NCBI RefSeq assembly: GCF_945859825.1
Contig: NZ_CAMAPC010000003.1
Location: forward strand, 420,100-484,099
DNA length: 64,000 nt
DNA from: Pseudoalteromonas holothuriae
GTDB lineage: Bacteria > Pseudomonadota > Gammaproteobacteria > Enterobacterales > Alteromonadaceae
Direction: 5' to 3'
Under the pieces are notes generated by a model. That model made no database searches. It had not been told where the DNA came from and saw only the letters and a list, made by a program, of their open reading frames with translations. Within the stretch, counting starts at the first letter, position 1. Each line of letters opens with the position of its first letter. Below are positions 15,565 to 24,947 of this stretch, in pieces. The position numbers and the translations under genes are program-made.

Positions 15565-18405
15565 TTAATTGTTACTGTTTATTCGACGCACAAGAGCAAG
15601 CATCAACAGACTCATCATATATACACCAAAGCCAAATGTACCCGAGCTTGATGGTTTTTCTCCACCACTATTCGGTTTTAGTACCACCTCAGCCAACTTA
15701 GTATATTGCGCAGTGATGATAAGTGCAGTTGTCACCTCATCAAAGGGTTGGCTCCATTGTGAAAAAGTATACCCTTCACGGCTTGGGTTCACAGGAGGCA
15801 CTGCCGCCAAACCGTGAGAAACACGTTGATTTTCAAGTTCTTTACCATCCCAATCTTTAAATACAACAATGTATTCATTGATACTGTACTGCGCTGTAGC
15901 CACCGTATTACCTGTTATATTAGTCAGTGCAACATCCCAACCTACAAAAGTATAGCCTTCTCTTACGGGATGAATTAAAGGAGCTGGAACGGCCGATCCG
16001 TAATTTACGATCACATCACTTAAAATAGTGCCATCCCAATCTTTAAATACAACAATGTATTCATTGATACTGTACTGCGCTGTAGCCACCGTATTACCTG
16101 TTATATTAGTCAGTGCAACATCCCAACCTATAAAAGTATAGCCTTCTCTTACAGGGTGAGTAGCAAGAGCTGGCACGGCTGCTCCATAATTTACAATCAC
16201 ATCACTTAAAATAGTGCCATCCCAATCTTTAAAAGTAACTGTGTAGGTATTAATCTCGTATTGTGCGGTTAGTACACTTTCGCTTTTAATCTCTTTACTT
16301 TGTCCAGACCAACCAATAAATGTATAACCCTCTCGATCTGGGTTGTTAGTTGGACCCTTTGCATCTGTACCATATGCAACTTGTTCACTAAACAACGTGC
16401 TGCCATTCCAGTCAAGATAAGTTACCGTATACTTATTAACTTCATACTGTGCGGTGATCACCGTATCTGTAACTATTTTTGACATAGCTCGATCCCAACC
16501 TTTAAAAGTGTGACCTTCTCGTATCATTGCTTGCTCTGGTGGTATGGCATTTTTACCTGCAGCAACTTCTTGTGTAGATAAAACGGTGCCATCCCAATCT
16601 AAAAATTGTACTGTATAAGTAATTGGTTCAATACCCGTAACTGTAACATCGGCCACATTGTTATTAAAAATGAGTTCTGGCACATCTGAAACTAACCTAA
16701 ATTGTACTGAGGCAGAACTCAATGTTCGTGGTGTAATGTTAAATGCCACATCAGCATCTAAAGTCTCGGCAGGAACTAAGATGTTGCATGTGCCATTACC
16801 ATTTACTAATGTGCACTGTGTAGTAGAATTACCGCTCACACTACTAAATAACACACTGGTATTATCATCGCTAATCACATCAATCGAGAACGCTTCTGGT
16901 AACGCTTGACCCACTAGCTCTTTAAGGCTCAATTTAATCTCAATACTATCATTAATGGTACCTTCAAAAGATTTTGCAGTTGTATCAATATTTAGATCTT
17001 TAATATCTGACTGCTCAACGTTGAAAAATACATACGGATTAGCACCTAAAGCAACAATGTCATTTGGCTTTGTTCTATCAAAGCGATTGTCATTGCCATC
17101 AAGCACCCACCAGCTTCTCACGTACCAAACACCCGCTTTATCCTCTTGAGACAATGTGAACTCAATGGTTGTTGAATAGACATCCTTTTCGGTTGTTTTT
17201 TGCCAGCTTTCAATATTCTCAATTTTATCTTTCCCGCCATCTGGGGATACTAAAGATATATACCCTGCGCCCATACCAGAGGGGTCAAAAAACGTTGCTG
17301 TAGCAGTGAGTGTTTGCTGCCCCGCTAAAAGTGCTACCTCATTAGTAGATAGCACTAAGCTTTTCAATTTAGGAGGGGTAGTATCTACAGTAGATGTATT
17401 TAAGATTGTAATATGTGGGTCAAAGCCTGCATCAACTATCTTTTGTGAACTTATTCTCTCGTAATTGTTCAAGTCATCATAAACGCTAACTCTTGCTCTC
17501 CAAACACCAGCAACATCTGTGTTATCCAGCGTGAAACTGACATTTGCTTCAACAATGCCTTGCTCTTGTGTCTCTTTAAATTCAGTAACAGTGTGTATTT
17601 TACTTAACGTGTAACTGTACTCTTTTGGTGGCTCTAATGACATGAAAACGCTGTGGACCCCTGTATCATCAAAGAGTTGAATTGTTGCATTAATAGTTTG
17701 TTGCCCTTGGTCAACGTTGACCTCTTGTTTTGAAAGTGAAAACGCTTTAATCTTAGGCGCTTTCACATCAATTTGAGTGCTATTTACGATGATTAGGTAA
17801 GGATTAAAGCCCATCGCTTTAAGTTGCTGATGATTAGCACTTCTCATTTTATCGTTAATACTTCTGATCCACCATACACCAGCACGCCACTGACCTGAAA
17901 CATCAGTTTGCGTCTCAAAGCTTATTGAAGCTGACGCTTGATAGACATTATCTTCTGCAGTGCTTTGCCAATCATCTAACGTCACACGCTTTTTTTGCAG
18001 CGAGTCTGAGTTATCTGGGGGAAGAATAAGTACAGTTGCTGTTTTTATTCCGTTTTCATCATATGCTTTTAGGGTTACAGTGATATTTTTATTACCTGAA
18101 TCCAAATTTAGGCTGCTATGAGATAATTTAAAGTCCGTTATTTTTAGCTGAGGTTGTTCGATACTATCGGCTAATAACTGCCTACTAAATTTGGGTTTTG
18201 CTAAATAGCATTGCGATTTGAAGTAATTGAGTGCATCGTTTAAGTGTGCTTGCCCATAATGTGCAACCAAGTCTAACCGTTCATGTAACTGCCGATCATT
18301 TAGCTGACATAAATTATTGTCAGTATTCGTTGCGTGAACAGGAAGGACGAACAAAGTAATAGTACATTGCATTACCAAGCAAAACCATTTACAGAAGTTT
18401 TTCAT
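15565..18405 (-). CDS. Secreted/surface protein with Ig-like repeats and five InlB-type B repeats
   Basis: A 946-residue exported protein. Signal peptide about 1-25; three Ig-like repeats of about 125 residues (about 90-210, 215-335, 345-465), each opening with a KxxxLSxxxVxxxxGxQxxxxT-like pattern; then five InlB B repeats of about 62 residues (about 595-905), each Y-x-V-x-F-x-D-W-D-G ... G-Y-T-F-x-G-W ... A-Q-Y. The C-terminus has an Ser/Gly linker, one hydrophobic helix and RRINSNN, like a GlyGly-CTERM-type sorting tail though without a clean GG. Such proteins are usually adhesins; a partner is not known. Repeats 3 and 4 are almost identical in DNA. Confidence 0.8.
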   Translation of the reverse strand: MKNFCKWFCLVMQCTITLFVLPVHATNTDNNLCQLNDRQLHERLDLVAHYGQAHLNDALNYFKSQCYLAKPKFSRQLLADSIEQPQLKITDFKLSHSSLNLDSGNKNITVTLKAYDENGIKTATVLILPPDNSDSLQKKRVTLDDWQSTAEDNVYQASASISFETQTDVSGQWRAGVWWIRSINDKMRSANHQQLKAMGFNPYLIIVNSTQIDVKAPKIKAFSLSKQEVNVDQGQQTINATIQLFDDTGVHSVFMSLEPPKEYSYTLSKIHTVTEFKETQEQGIVEANVSFTLDNTDVAGVWRARVSVYDDLNNYERISSQKIVDAGFDPHITILNTSTVDTTPPKLKSLVLSTNEVALLAGQQTLTATATFFDPSGMGAGYISLVSPDGGKDKIENIESWQKTTEKDVYSTTIEFTLSQEDKAGVWYVRSWWVLDGNDNRFDRTKPNDIVALGANPYVFFNVEQSDIKDLNIDTTAKSFEGTINDSIEIKLSLKELVGQALPEAFSIDVISDDNTSVLFSSVSGNSTTQCTLVNGNGTCNILVPAETLDADVAFNITPRTLSSASVQFRLVSDVPELIFNNNVADVTVTGIEPITYTVQFLDWDGTVLSTQEVAAGKNAIPPEQAMIREGHTFKGWDRAMSKIVTDTVITAQYEVNKYTVTYLDWNGSTLFSEQVAYGTDAKGPTNNPDREGYTFIGWSGQSKEIKSESVLTAQYEINTYTVTFKDWDGTILSDVIVNYGAAVPALATHPVREGYTFIGWDVALTNITGNTVATAQYSINEYIVVFKDWDGTILSDVIVNYGSAVPAPLIHPVREGYTFVGWDVALTNITGNTVATAQYSINEYIVVFKDWDGKELENQRVSHGLAAVPPVNPSREGYTFSQWSQPFDEVTTALIITAQYTKLAEVVLKPNSGGEKPSSSGTFGFGVYMMSLLMLALVRRINSNN
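15844..16230 (-). repeat. Near-identical 186-bp direct repeats encoding two B repeats
   Basis: The segment from about 15845 recurs at about 16031, an offset of 186 bp (62 codons), with very few differences over more than 110 bp; a third, more diverged copy follows. It corresponds to InlB B repeats 3 and 4 and indicates recent duplication or gene conversion within the gene. Confidence 0.85.
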
Positions 18406-18704
18406 GCTGTAGAGATTCCTTTCATTTTATTTTTAAATAAAAAAGGAATGGTTAGCTGCGAGTGAAAAAGCCCAAAAGTAACCAATCCTTGTTACCTAGC
18501 TTTAGGATAGTAGCATGTTTCTATATTAAATACATTAAATCTGATTTTCTAGGATAAACTAGATCAAAAATATCATTATCTCTATACCTAAGAATTTAAC
18601 TCTAGAGCGTCACCAATTAGCATTTTCATTTGAAAGAGATAGAGGCTTTGAGTAAAAGCTATATTTGTCAATGGCTGATATTTTCGCTTTTACTATCAAT
18701 TAAT
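18406..18704 (-). promoter_or_regulatory. Leader/promoter region of the InlB-repeat gene with terminator-like hairpin
   Basis: This 299-bp gap contains an inverted repeat (GGATTGGTTA at 18488-18479 and TAACCATTCC at 18454-18445, minus strand, one mismatch) followed by TTTTTTATTT, 40-80 nt before the ATG. The layout is that of a terminator inside a 5' leader, but I see no known riboswitch consensus. Nothing else is recognisable. Confidence 0.45.
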
Positions 18705-21629
18705 TTAACCAATTGTACGAGACTGACTTATGCTTTGATCTACTTTAATGATTGGATCAATATCTTGTGCCGATTTGGGCCTAGAAAAATAATAACCTTG
18801 CAGCTGCTGGCACCCAGCTTGGGCTAATTTTGTTGCTTGCTCAGCAGTCTCAACGCCTTCAGCAACACAGTTAACATGTAAACTCTTCGCCATATTAACA
18901 ATAACAATCGCCAATTCTCCTTTCGTTCTTCCCTGAGTAAGCTCTGCAACAAACTTTTGATCTACTTTAATCGTGTCAAAATTTAGGTATTTTAAATAAC
19001 TTAAACTGGAGTAGCCGGTACCAAAATCGTCAATTGCCACTTTGATCCCACACTGCTGGACCTCAAAAAGTGTTTGCTTCATCGCTTCAATATTGGACAC
19101 TAATGAGGACTCCGTAATCTCTATCTCTATATTATTAGGAGGAATACTGTACTCTTTTAAAAATGTAGTAAACGCTTTAACAAATTTAGGCTCAACAAGC
19201 TGTAATACCGATATATTTACACTTAATATGAGCGTTGGCATTTTTTTAATCCAACCAGAAAAGTCACTAAACGCTTGGTTTAATAATTGATTCGATACCT
19301 TCTCAATTAAATTAGCTTCTTCGGCGATGTTAATAAAGCTGTCGGGGCTCTGTAATACGCCTTTATGATGCCAACGAGCAAGCATTTCTAGCTTTTCTAA
19401 TGAGTAGCTCTGCGCATTAACAACGGGTTGATAATAAGGTATAAATTCGTTTTCTTTCACACCACTGACAATAGCCGCTTCTTGCGCTATACGAAGTTCT
19501 GCCGCCTGATCAAGCTCTATGCTGTAAAATTCATAATCACTTTTGCTGACCTTTTTGGCTCGATACATCGCCGTATCAGCATGCTTCATTAAAGATTCGG
19601 CACAGTCACCATCTTGTGGATATATTGCTATGCCAGCACTAACCGATAGTTCAACGTGAACACTGTCTAACTCATATCCACCTGACACACAATTGAGTAT
19701 TTTTTTTACTACTTTCGCCACTTGATGTTTGTCCTTCGTTTTATCTAACAACAAAACAAACTCATCCCCCCCCATTCGTGACACTGTATCACAAGCGCGT
19801 ACGCTCCGAGTGAAGCGACTGGCCACTTGTTTTAACAATAAATCGCCCACGTCATGTCCTAAAGAATCATTAATTTTTTTAAATTTATCTAAATCAACAA
19901 AAGCCACTGCAAATTTATGGCTTTCTCGTTTAGCTCGCTTGCAAAATTGCGACAGTCTATCTTGTAATAACAGTCTATTAGGTAATCCTGTGAGCACATC
20001 ATGGTGAGCCATATGATTAAGCTTTCTAGACATTAAACGAGATTCAGACACATCCTGAAAAACCATAACTGCACCCACTATTTCACCATTTTTAAGATAA
20101 ATAGGGGAGATAGAATCTTGAACTGCAAACTCAAGCTGTAAGTGGTTTCTCACACAGGTTAATTCGGGTAACCCCATTAGCTGATTGTTCTTAATGCATT
20201 GTTCGATAAGGCCCCTAATAGGCTGTTTGGTATCTTCATTATAGAGCGGCATAACTTCATCAAATGACACCCCTTCAACTTCACGAGTCAGTTTCGCTAA
20301 TATCGCTTCTGCAACAGGGTTCATGTAAGTAACTTTGCCATTTACATCGGTACAAATGACGCCATCACCGATAGAGCTTAAAGTCACCTCCAACAATTCT
20401 TTTTCTTGTTCTAACACATCAGCTAATTTTATTTGCTCAGATATATCTTGCAAAAAACATAGCGTAGAATGCCCTTGCTCAAATTCAAAAACTTGGGCTT
20501 TAAAATTAACTATCAAATTTTTGCCATACTTATCGACTAAAGTTAGGGCATCTAATTTAAATTTGTGCGCGTAATTAAGTTGGTGCGATAAAAAAGATTG
20601 CTTATCTTTGTCTGATATAAAACTATCTAATCTCCTACCAATTATATGTAATCTTGAAATTTGGATAGCTGATAAAAACCCTTCGCTTACCTCCAAGATA
20701 ACCCCGTCACTGTTGAGCGTGAGCAACATTTCTGGACTCAATTCAAAGGTATGTTCAAAATTAATATTGAGTTGCTTTAAACGCATACAAGAATTGTCTG
20801 TAATTTTTTTATACCGCCATAGTATTAATGCAATGCAATAACCTGAGATTAGGGTTACAAACAGCGTAAACCCTAAGTTAAGCAAATCATCATTATACAA
20901 ATGCCTATTTGCATACAATACAATGCCGGCGGAGCCACCTAAAATATAGCCAACCAAACTCAGTAATTTAAAACTATACAAAACAGCACTTAATGCTAGT
21001 AAAGCCACTACCGTAATAGTAAATATGCTCCATGATAATAGCGCAGTCATGGCCATAAGACTTATCATCACGAAACATAACAAAATGTGACGAAATTTAT
21101 AAACCTCTTGAAGGTATACATCGCCTCGGGCTTGGTATAATAAGATAAAAGGCGTACCTATTAACAACCCTAGCGTATTGGTCACAACCAAAACAGCTAG
21201 TAAAAATGAAAAGCTAAATGATGTATACATACTTGCTATCACACAGCTCAAAACTCCAAAACACAGTGATGGCAAGATTGTGAATTGCGTAATTTGAATG
21301 GCTATTTTTTTAACCGAACTGTGAGTCACGTCAAAGTTGCACTTATTTACTAATAATTCACTAAGTAATAAAACAGCTATCAAGTTTAAAAATATTAAAA
21401 CACTTGCCAAATAGTAATTAATTGGGAGAAAAAACAAAGCAACACAAATGATTAAGCTAACAATAAAACATATTGCTGCACGTGTAGAAAATGCTTGATT
21501 GATCATCGCTCCAAGCAACCAAACACTTACGCCGCTCAAGGAGATAATAGTAAGTTCTGATGGTAGTTGAAATAATAGAGCAATGACGATTGCTAAATAA
21601 CCCAAAACCCAAAAAAACAAATGTTTCAT
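18705..21629 (-). CDS. Membrane-bound PAS-PAS-GGDEF-EAL c-di-GMP enzyme
   Basis: A 974-residue inner-membrane protein. Residues about 1-275 hold eight to ten hydrophobic helices forming an integral-membrane sensor. Two PAS domains follow (about 290-405 and 410-535), then GGDEF (about 545-700) with an intact SRMGGDEFVLLL active site and an RACD inhibitory I-site five residues before it, then EAL (about 715-960) with EMLARWH, EITESS, DDFGTGYSS and AEGVET. Both cyclase and phosphodiesterase motifs look complete (EML in place of EAL), so it could make or degrade c-di-GMP. It is divergent from the ODP gene pair. Confidence 0.92.
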   Translation of the reverse strand: MKHLFFWVLGYLAIVIALLFQLPSELTIISLSGVSVWLLGAMINQAFSTRAAICFIVSLIICVALFFLPINYYLASVLIFLNLIAVLLLSELLVNKCNFDVTHSSVKKIAIQITQFTILPSLCFGVLSCVIASMYTSFSFSFLLAVLVVTNTLGLLIGTPFILLYQARGDVYLQEVYKFRHILLCFVMISLMAMTALLSWSIFTITVVALLALSAVLYSFKLLSLVGYILGGSAGIVLYANRHLYNDDLLNLGFTLFVTLISGYCIALILWRYKKITDNSCMRLKQLNINFEHTFELSPEMLLTLNSDGVILEVSEGFLSAIQISRLHIIGRRLDSFISDKDKQSFLSHQLNYAHKFKLDALTLVDKYGKNLIVNFKAQVFEFEQGHSTLCFLQDISEQIKLADVLEQEKELLEVTLSSIGDGVICTDVNGKVTYMNPVAEAILAKLTREVEGVSFDEVMPLYNEDTKQPIRGLIEQCIKNNQLMGLPELTCVRNHLQLEFAVQDSISPIYLKNGEIVGAVMVFQDVSESRLMSRKLNHMAHHDVLTGLPNRLLLQDRLSQFCKRAKRESHKFAVAFVDLDKFKKINDSLGHDVGDLLLKQVASRFTRSVRACDTVSRMGGDEFVLLLDKTKDKHQVAKVVKKILNCVSGGYELDSVHVELSVSAGIAIYPQDGDCAESLMKHADTAMYRAKKVSKSDYEFYSIELDQAAELRIAQEAAIVSGVKENEFIPYYQPVVNAQSYSLEKLEMLARWHHKGVLQSPDSFINIAEEANLIEKVSNQLLNQAFSDFSGWIKKMPTLILSVNISVLQLVEPKFVKAFTTFLKEYSIPPNNIEIEITESSLVSNIEAMKQTLFEVQQCGIKVAIDDFGTGYSSLSYLKYLNFDTIKVDQKFVAELTQGRTKGELAIVIVNMAKSLHVNCVAEGVETAEQATKLAQAGCQQLQGYYFSRPKSAQDIDPIIKVDQSISQSRTIG

Positions 21630-21804
21630 GTGGCCAACCTAACCTTGGTTTACAATACGGGGCAGTTCATTTAGTTAAAAATATGAGTCAGAGATACACA
21701 TTTAGCAAGGCTGCGGCTCAATATTGCAGATTTTTATAGGTTTTTTGGGCGAATAAAGTGAAAGTTATCTATGCTCTACAAATTGCAATATGTGAGTATC
21801 TTTG

Positions 21805-22422
21805 ATGACCAATAAAAGTAAAGTCACTTTAGCGATTGAAAATTTTGTTCGTGTCGCGAATATAGTCTCCAACTTAGACAAAATTTTGCAAGAAGCTAAA
21901 AACCTCTCGCTAACCGCTAAAAATGCGCGTGTTGTGGCACTGAGAGCGGGTGATTCAGCCTACGGGTTTAAACCTATTACAAATTTTATTGATGAATTCT
22001 CTGAACTGACAATCAAAACAACCAAAAATATTTCGCTGCTTTCCAGTAATCTATTTGCCATTGCCTTAGCCGTAGTGAGGTATAGCGAGTTTCAACAACG
22101 CTTAAATACTGCGTTTGAAATCACCAATCACCGTGACATTGCTCAGTTACAACATCAAGGAAATATAGATCTTCTAAGAACAATGAAACAACTAGAATCT
22201 GCCATTACTCATTTAGAAAGTTATTTTGAAGACATTTTAAAACAGATGCGCAGCGCAGAATATATCGCAGTCACGAGTCGTGTTGAAGCCTCTAATGCTG
22301 GAGAGTTTAGTGAGAGCTTACAATCGGTATCAAATTTTATCACCAGCGCTGCAAAAAAAATAAAGCAAGCCATCAATGACAATTTAAAAGAGATGCACCT
22401 AATAAGAGGAGCTTTACGTTGA
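21805..22422 (+). CDS. Soluble chemoreceptor-tip-like helical protein
   Basis: A 205-residue all-helical protein without membrane segments. AKNARVVALRAGDSAYGF (about residues 39-56) resembles the hairpin tip of methyl-accepting proteins ([18 protein letters not shown]), keeping N, RAG and GF but losing the Glu and several other CheA/CheW-contact residues. A second helical half (MRSAEYIAVTSRVEASNAGEF, about 148-168) also looks like a degenerate tip segment. The ATG at 21805 is preferred to TTG at 21802. Its stop overlaps the TTG start of the ODP-type gene, so the two are translationally coupled. Exact family not recognised. Confidence 0.6.
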   Translation: MTNKSKVTLAIENFVRVANIVSNLDKILQEAKNLSLTAKNARVVALRAGDSAYGFKPITNFIDEFSELTIKTTKNISLLSSNLFAIALAVVRYSEFQQRLNTAFEITNHRDIAQLQHQGNIDLLRTMKQLESAITHLESYFEDILKQMRSAEYIAVTSRVEASNAGEFSESLQSVSNFITSAAKKIKQAINDNLKEMHLIRGALR

Positions 22423-23153
22423 AATCAACAGAAATTTACAGCTCAGCTACACATTCTTGGATAGTACTGGGACGGGACTCACAAAAGTCTGAGAGCATCA
22501 TAGATACCAACCAATACTTAATAAAAAGTGCTGATGAAGCTATTATTTTAGACCCTGGTGGAATCGAGCTATTTTCACCTATGCTGGCAAGCCTCCTTAA
22601 ACACGTAAAGCTCGAGAATATCACGGCCCTTTTTGCGTCACACCAAGACCCAGACATTATTTCATCACTTGGACTTTGGGATAAAGCAGTACCACATGCA
22701 ACACTGTATGCGCCATGGCTTTGGGAAGGGTTTATCCGGCACTTTGGAATAGACAACATTCATTATCAACCTATCAAAGACGAAGGAGGTGAAGTAAAAA
22801 TAGCTAAAGCAACGTTGAAATTTATCCCTGCCCATTATTTGCACTCCTCTGGTAACTTTAATGTGTATGACCCCAAAGCAAAAATTTTGATGAGTGGCGA
22901 TATCGGCGCGGCATTAGAAAAAGGTGAACCTCCTATGTTCGTAGAAGATTTTGCAAGCCACATAAAATATATGGAATATTTTCATCGTCGTTGGATGCCC
23001 TCAAATCGCGCTAAAAACAATTGGATTTCACGTGTTCGCGAATTAGAAGTCGACATGATGGCACCGCAACATGGCCGAATATTTAAAGGCGACATGGTAC
23101 ATGAGTTTTTAGAGTGGTTTGCACGCCTAGATGTCGGTAGTGCCTGCGAATAG
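22419..23153 (+). CDS. Di-iron metallo-beta-lactamase-fold protein, ODP (oxygen-binding) type
   Basis: A 244-residue protein of the flavodiiron MBL fold without flavodoxin. Metal-site residues are visible: SHQDPD (His, Asp, Asp about 70-74), PAHYLHSSGNF (His about 137-140), MSGDIG (Asp about 159) and PQHGR (His about 217). The HQDPD form is that of ODP sensors, described in Treponema as di-iron oxygen sensors for chemotaxis. It starts with TTG, overlapping the upstream stop (TTGA), after an AAGAGGA ribosome binding site. It likely supplies an oxygen or redox signal to the partner gene. Confidence 0.8.
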   Translation: MKSTEIYSSATHSWIVLGRDSQKSESIIDTNQYLIKSADEAIILDPGGIELFSPMLASLLKHVKLENITALFASHQDPDIISSLGLWDKAVPHATLYAPWLWEGFIRHFGIDNIHYQPIKDEGGEVKIAKATLKFIPAHYLHSSGNFNVYDPKAKILMSGDIGAALEKGEPPMFVEDFASHIKYMEYFHRRWMPSNRAKNNWISRVRELEVDMMAPQHGRIFKGDMVHEFLEWFARLDVGSACE

Positions 23154-23164
23154 CTCGCACTACC
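23135..23164. terminator. Hairpin over the stop codon of the ODP gene
   Basis: CGGTAGTGC and the near complement GCACTACCG form a 9-10 bp stem with the TAG stop in the loop. It separates two convergent genes, but no clear T tract follows. Confidence 0.5.
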
Positions 23165-23176
23165 GTAAACTTGCTT

Positions 23177-23530
23177 TTAAGAATCTGACCAAATTGCTAA
23201 TTCATTGCCACTTGGTTCAATAAAATGAAACCGGCGACCACCTGGGAAGCTAAAAATTTCTTTGCTGATAACCCCACCCGCTTGTAGCACCTTCTCCTTT
23301 ATCAGCTCTAATTCAGAGCTATAAAGTACCACTAAAACACTACCGTTAGCTGTGCTGGCAGCCAAGTCGCTACGATAAAAACCACCCTCTAAACCTGCAT
23401 TGCTAAAAGCAATATAATCCGGTCCATAATGTTCAAACTGCCATGCAAATGCATGATTAAAAAACCGTTCTGTTTGCGCCAAGTCTGCTGCCGCAAACTC
23501 AACATAATTAATATGGTTTTGCATATTCAT
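23177..23530 (-). CDS. VOC (glyoxalase/bleomycin resistance) family protein
   Basis: A 117-residue single VOC domain protein. NHINYVEFAAADLAQTERFF at the start and FHFIEPSGNELAIWSDS at the end are the usual metal-binding His/Glu strands (His about 5, Glu about 109). Proteins of this size act as dioxygenase- or glyoxalase-like enzymes or binding proteins; the substrate is unknown. Monocistronic. Confidence 0.85.
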   Translation of the reverse strand: MNMQNHINYVEFAAADLAQTERFFNHAFAWQFEHYGPDYIAFSNAGLEGGFYRSDLAASTANGSVLVVLYSSELELIKEKVLQAGGVISKEIFSFPGGRRFHFIEPSGNELAIWSDS

Positions 23531-23693
23531 CTATTTCCCTGTAAAGCATCAATGCGAATAAATAATCAGCTTATTATTGTTTACTACACAATATCACTAC
23601 TCTCCCATTGTATACGACCAATGTCTATTGGTTAAAAATGATACAGCACGTACATTTGACCTTGATACAACATGTTAACTACAGGAGATCATT

Positions 23694-24887
23694 ATGATCA
23701 AGAAAATAATTACCGCGTCAGGTTTACTCTTTCTATTGCTTTTTTATTCACATAGTTATGCAAATAACTGCCACGACATCAACGAATATCCTAATTGGAC
23801 TCAGAGCAATTGGGCTGGAGTTTATGATCATGCACTTGCTGGGGATAAAATGCACCATCAAGGTGTTCTATATCGTGCTAACTGGTGGACTAATGCAATA
23901 CCTGGCAGCACTGGTGCTTGGCAAAAGCTGGGGTTATGTGAAACTCAACCTCCGGTAGAAGGTGGGCCATTTAGTCGCCATGGTAAGCTCAGTGTATGTG
24001 GTACAACACTATGCAACGAAAGCAAAATACCCGTTCAATTACGAGGCATGAGTTCTCATGGGCTACAATGGTTTGGCTTAAATAAATGCCTAACAACAAA
24101 ATCAATGGAAGTGTTAGCACAGCAATGGCAGGCAGATATTGTTCGCTTAAGTCTTTATGTTCAAGAAGGTGGCTATATAACCGACCCTGTAGGCTTTACT
24201 GAACAAGTAAACCAACTCATTACAATGGCTTCCAACCTTGATATGTATGTACTGGTAGATTGGCACCAATTAAACCCTGGTGATCCGAACGAAAATTTAC
24301 AAGCCGCTAAGCAGTTTTTCAATTATATTGTATTGGCTAATAAACATCGCAGTAATATTATTTATGATATCGCCAATGAGCCAAACGGTGTAAATTGGCA
24401 AAGTATTCATGATTATGCTCTAGAAGTAATTCCTGTCATTCGTGACTTAGACCCAGATGCGGTGGTACTGGTGGGTACGCATGGTTGGTCAACATTTGGC
24501 GCATCTGATGGAGGCAGTTATATGGATATAGTGAATAACCCGCTACCATTTGCCAATATTATGTATACCTTCCATTTTTATGCCGCATCTCATCGCGAAT
24601 TTCACCGTAATATGCTAGATAAAGCCTCTGATGTACTGCCTGTTTTCGTAACCGAATGGGGCACTCAGAATTACAAAGGTGAAGATGAAAATGACTTTGT
24701 TAGTGCGCAAGCTTATATTGATCTCATGGCCAATAAAAAAATTAGCTGGACCAATTGGAACTACTCCGATGATTGGCGCTCTGGTGCTGTTTTTAAAGCA
24801 GGTGCTTGCCAACAAGGTAACTTCGATGACTCACAATTAAAAGAGGCTGGAATATGGGTAAAACAACAAATAATTAATGGTCGCTAA
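23694..24887 (+). CDS. Secreted endoglucanase: CBM5/12-like module plus GH5
   Basis: A 397-residue secreted glycoside hydrolase. Signal peptide about 1-23; a CBM5/12-like carbohydrate-binding module (about 25-82) with aromatic pattern W..Y..G..V.Y.A.WWT..PG; then GH5 (about 92-390). GH5 signatures: VDWHQLNPGD, the acid/base Glu in DIANEPNG (about 229) and the nucleophile Glu in FVTEWGTQ (about 315-322). It most resembles cellulases of GH5 subfamily 2, hydrolysing beta-1,4-glucan. The binding module is at the N-terminus, unlike the C-terminal arrangement I recall for Antarctic Pseudoalteromonas Cel5G. ATG follows a CAGGAG ribosome binding site. Confidence 0.9.
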   Translation: MIKKIITASGLLFLLLFYSHSYANNCHDINEYPNWTQSNWAGVYDHALAGDKMHHQGVLYRANWWTNAIPGSTGAWQKLGLCETQPPVEGGPFSRHGKLSVCGTTLCNESKIPVQLRGMSSHGLQWFGLNKCLTTKSMEVLAQQWQADIVRLSLYVQEGGYITDPVGFTEQVNQLITMASNLDMYVLVDWHQLNPGDPNENLQAAKQFFNYIVLANKHRSNIIYDIANEPNGVNWQSIHDYALEVIPVIRDLDPDAVVLVGTHGWSTFGASDGGSYMDIVNNPLPFANIMYTFHFYAASHREFHRNMLDKASDVLPVFVTEWGTQNYKGEDENDFVSAQAYIDLMANKKISWTNWNYSDDWRSGAVFKAGACQQGNFDDSQLKEAGIWVKQQIINGR

Positions 24888-24911
24888 CTGGCTCTCAATC
24901 AGTTAAAAGCT

Positions 24912-24939
24912 GGCTACTTGTTTAATATCGCAAGTAGCC
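24912..24939 (+). terminator. Terminator between the cellulase and PstS-like genes
   Basis: GGCTACTTG (24912-24920) and CAAGTAGCC (24931-24939) form a perfect 9-bp stem, followed by ATTAATATTT. It lies between convergent genes and may serve both. Confidence 0.65.
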
Positions 24940-24947
24940 ATTAATAT

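Noticed and set aside
18436..18490. c-di-GMP (GEMM-I) riboswitch in the InlB gene leader
   Set aside because: Stem and T tract exist, but the conserved GEMM core and tetraloop-receptor sequences are not recognisable on either strand.
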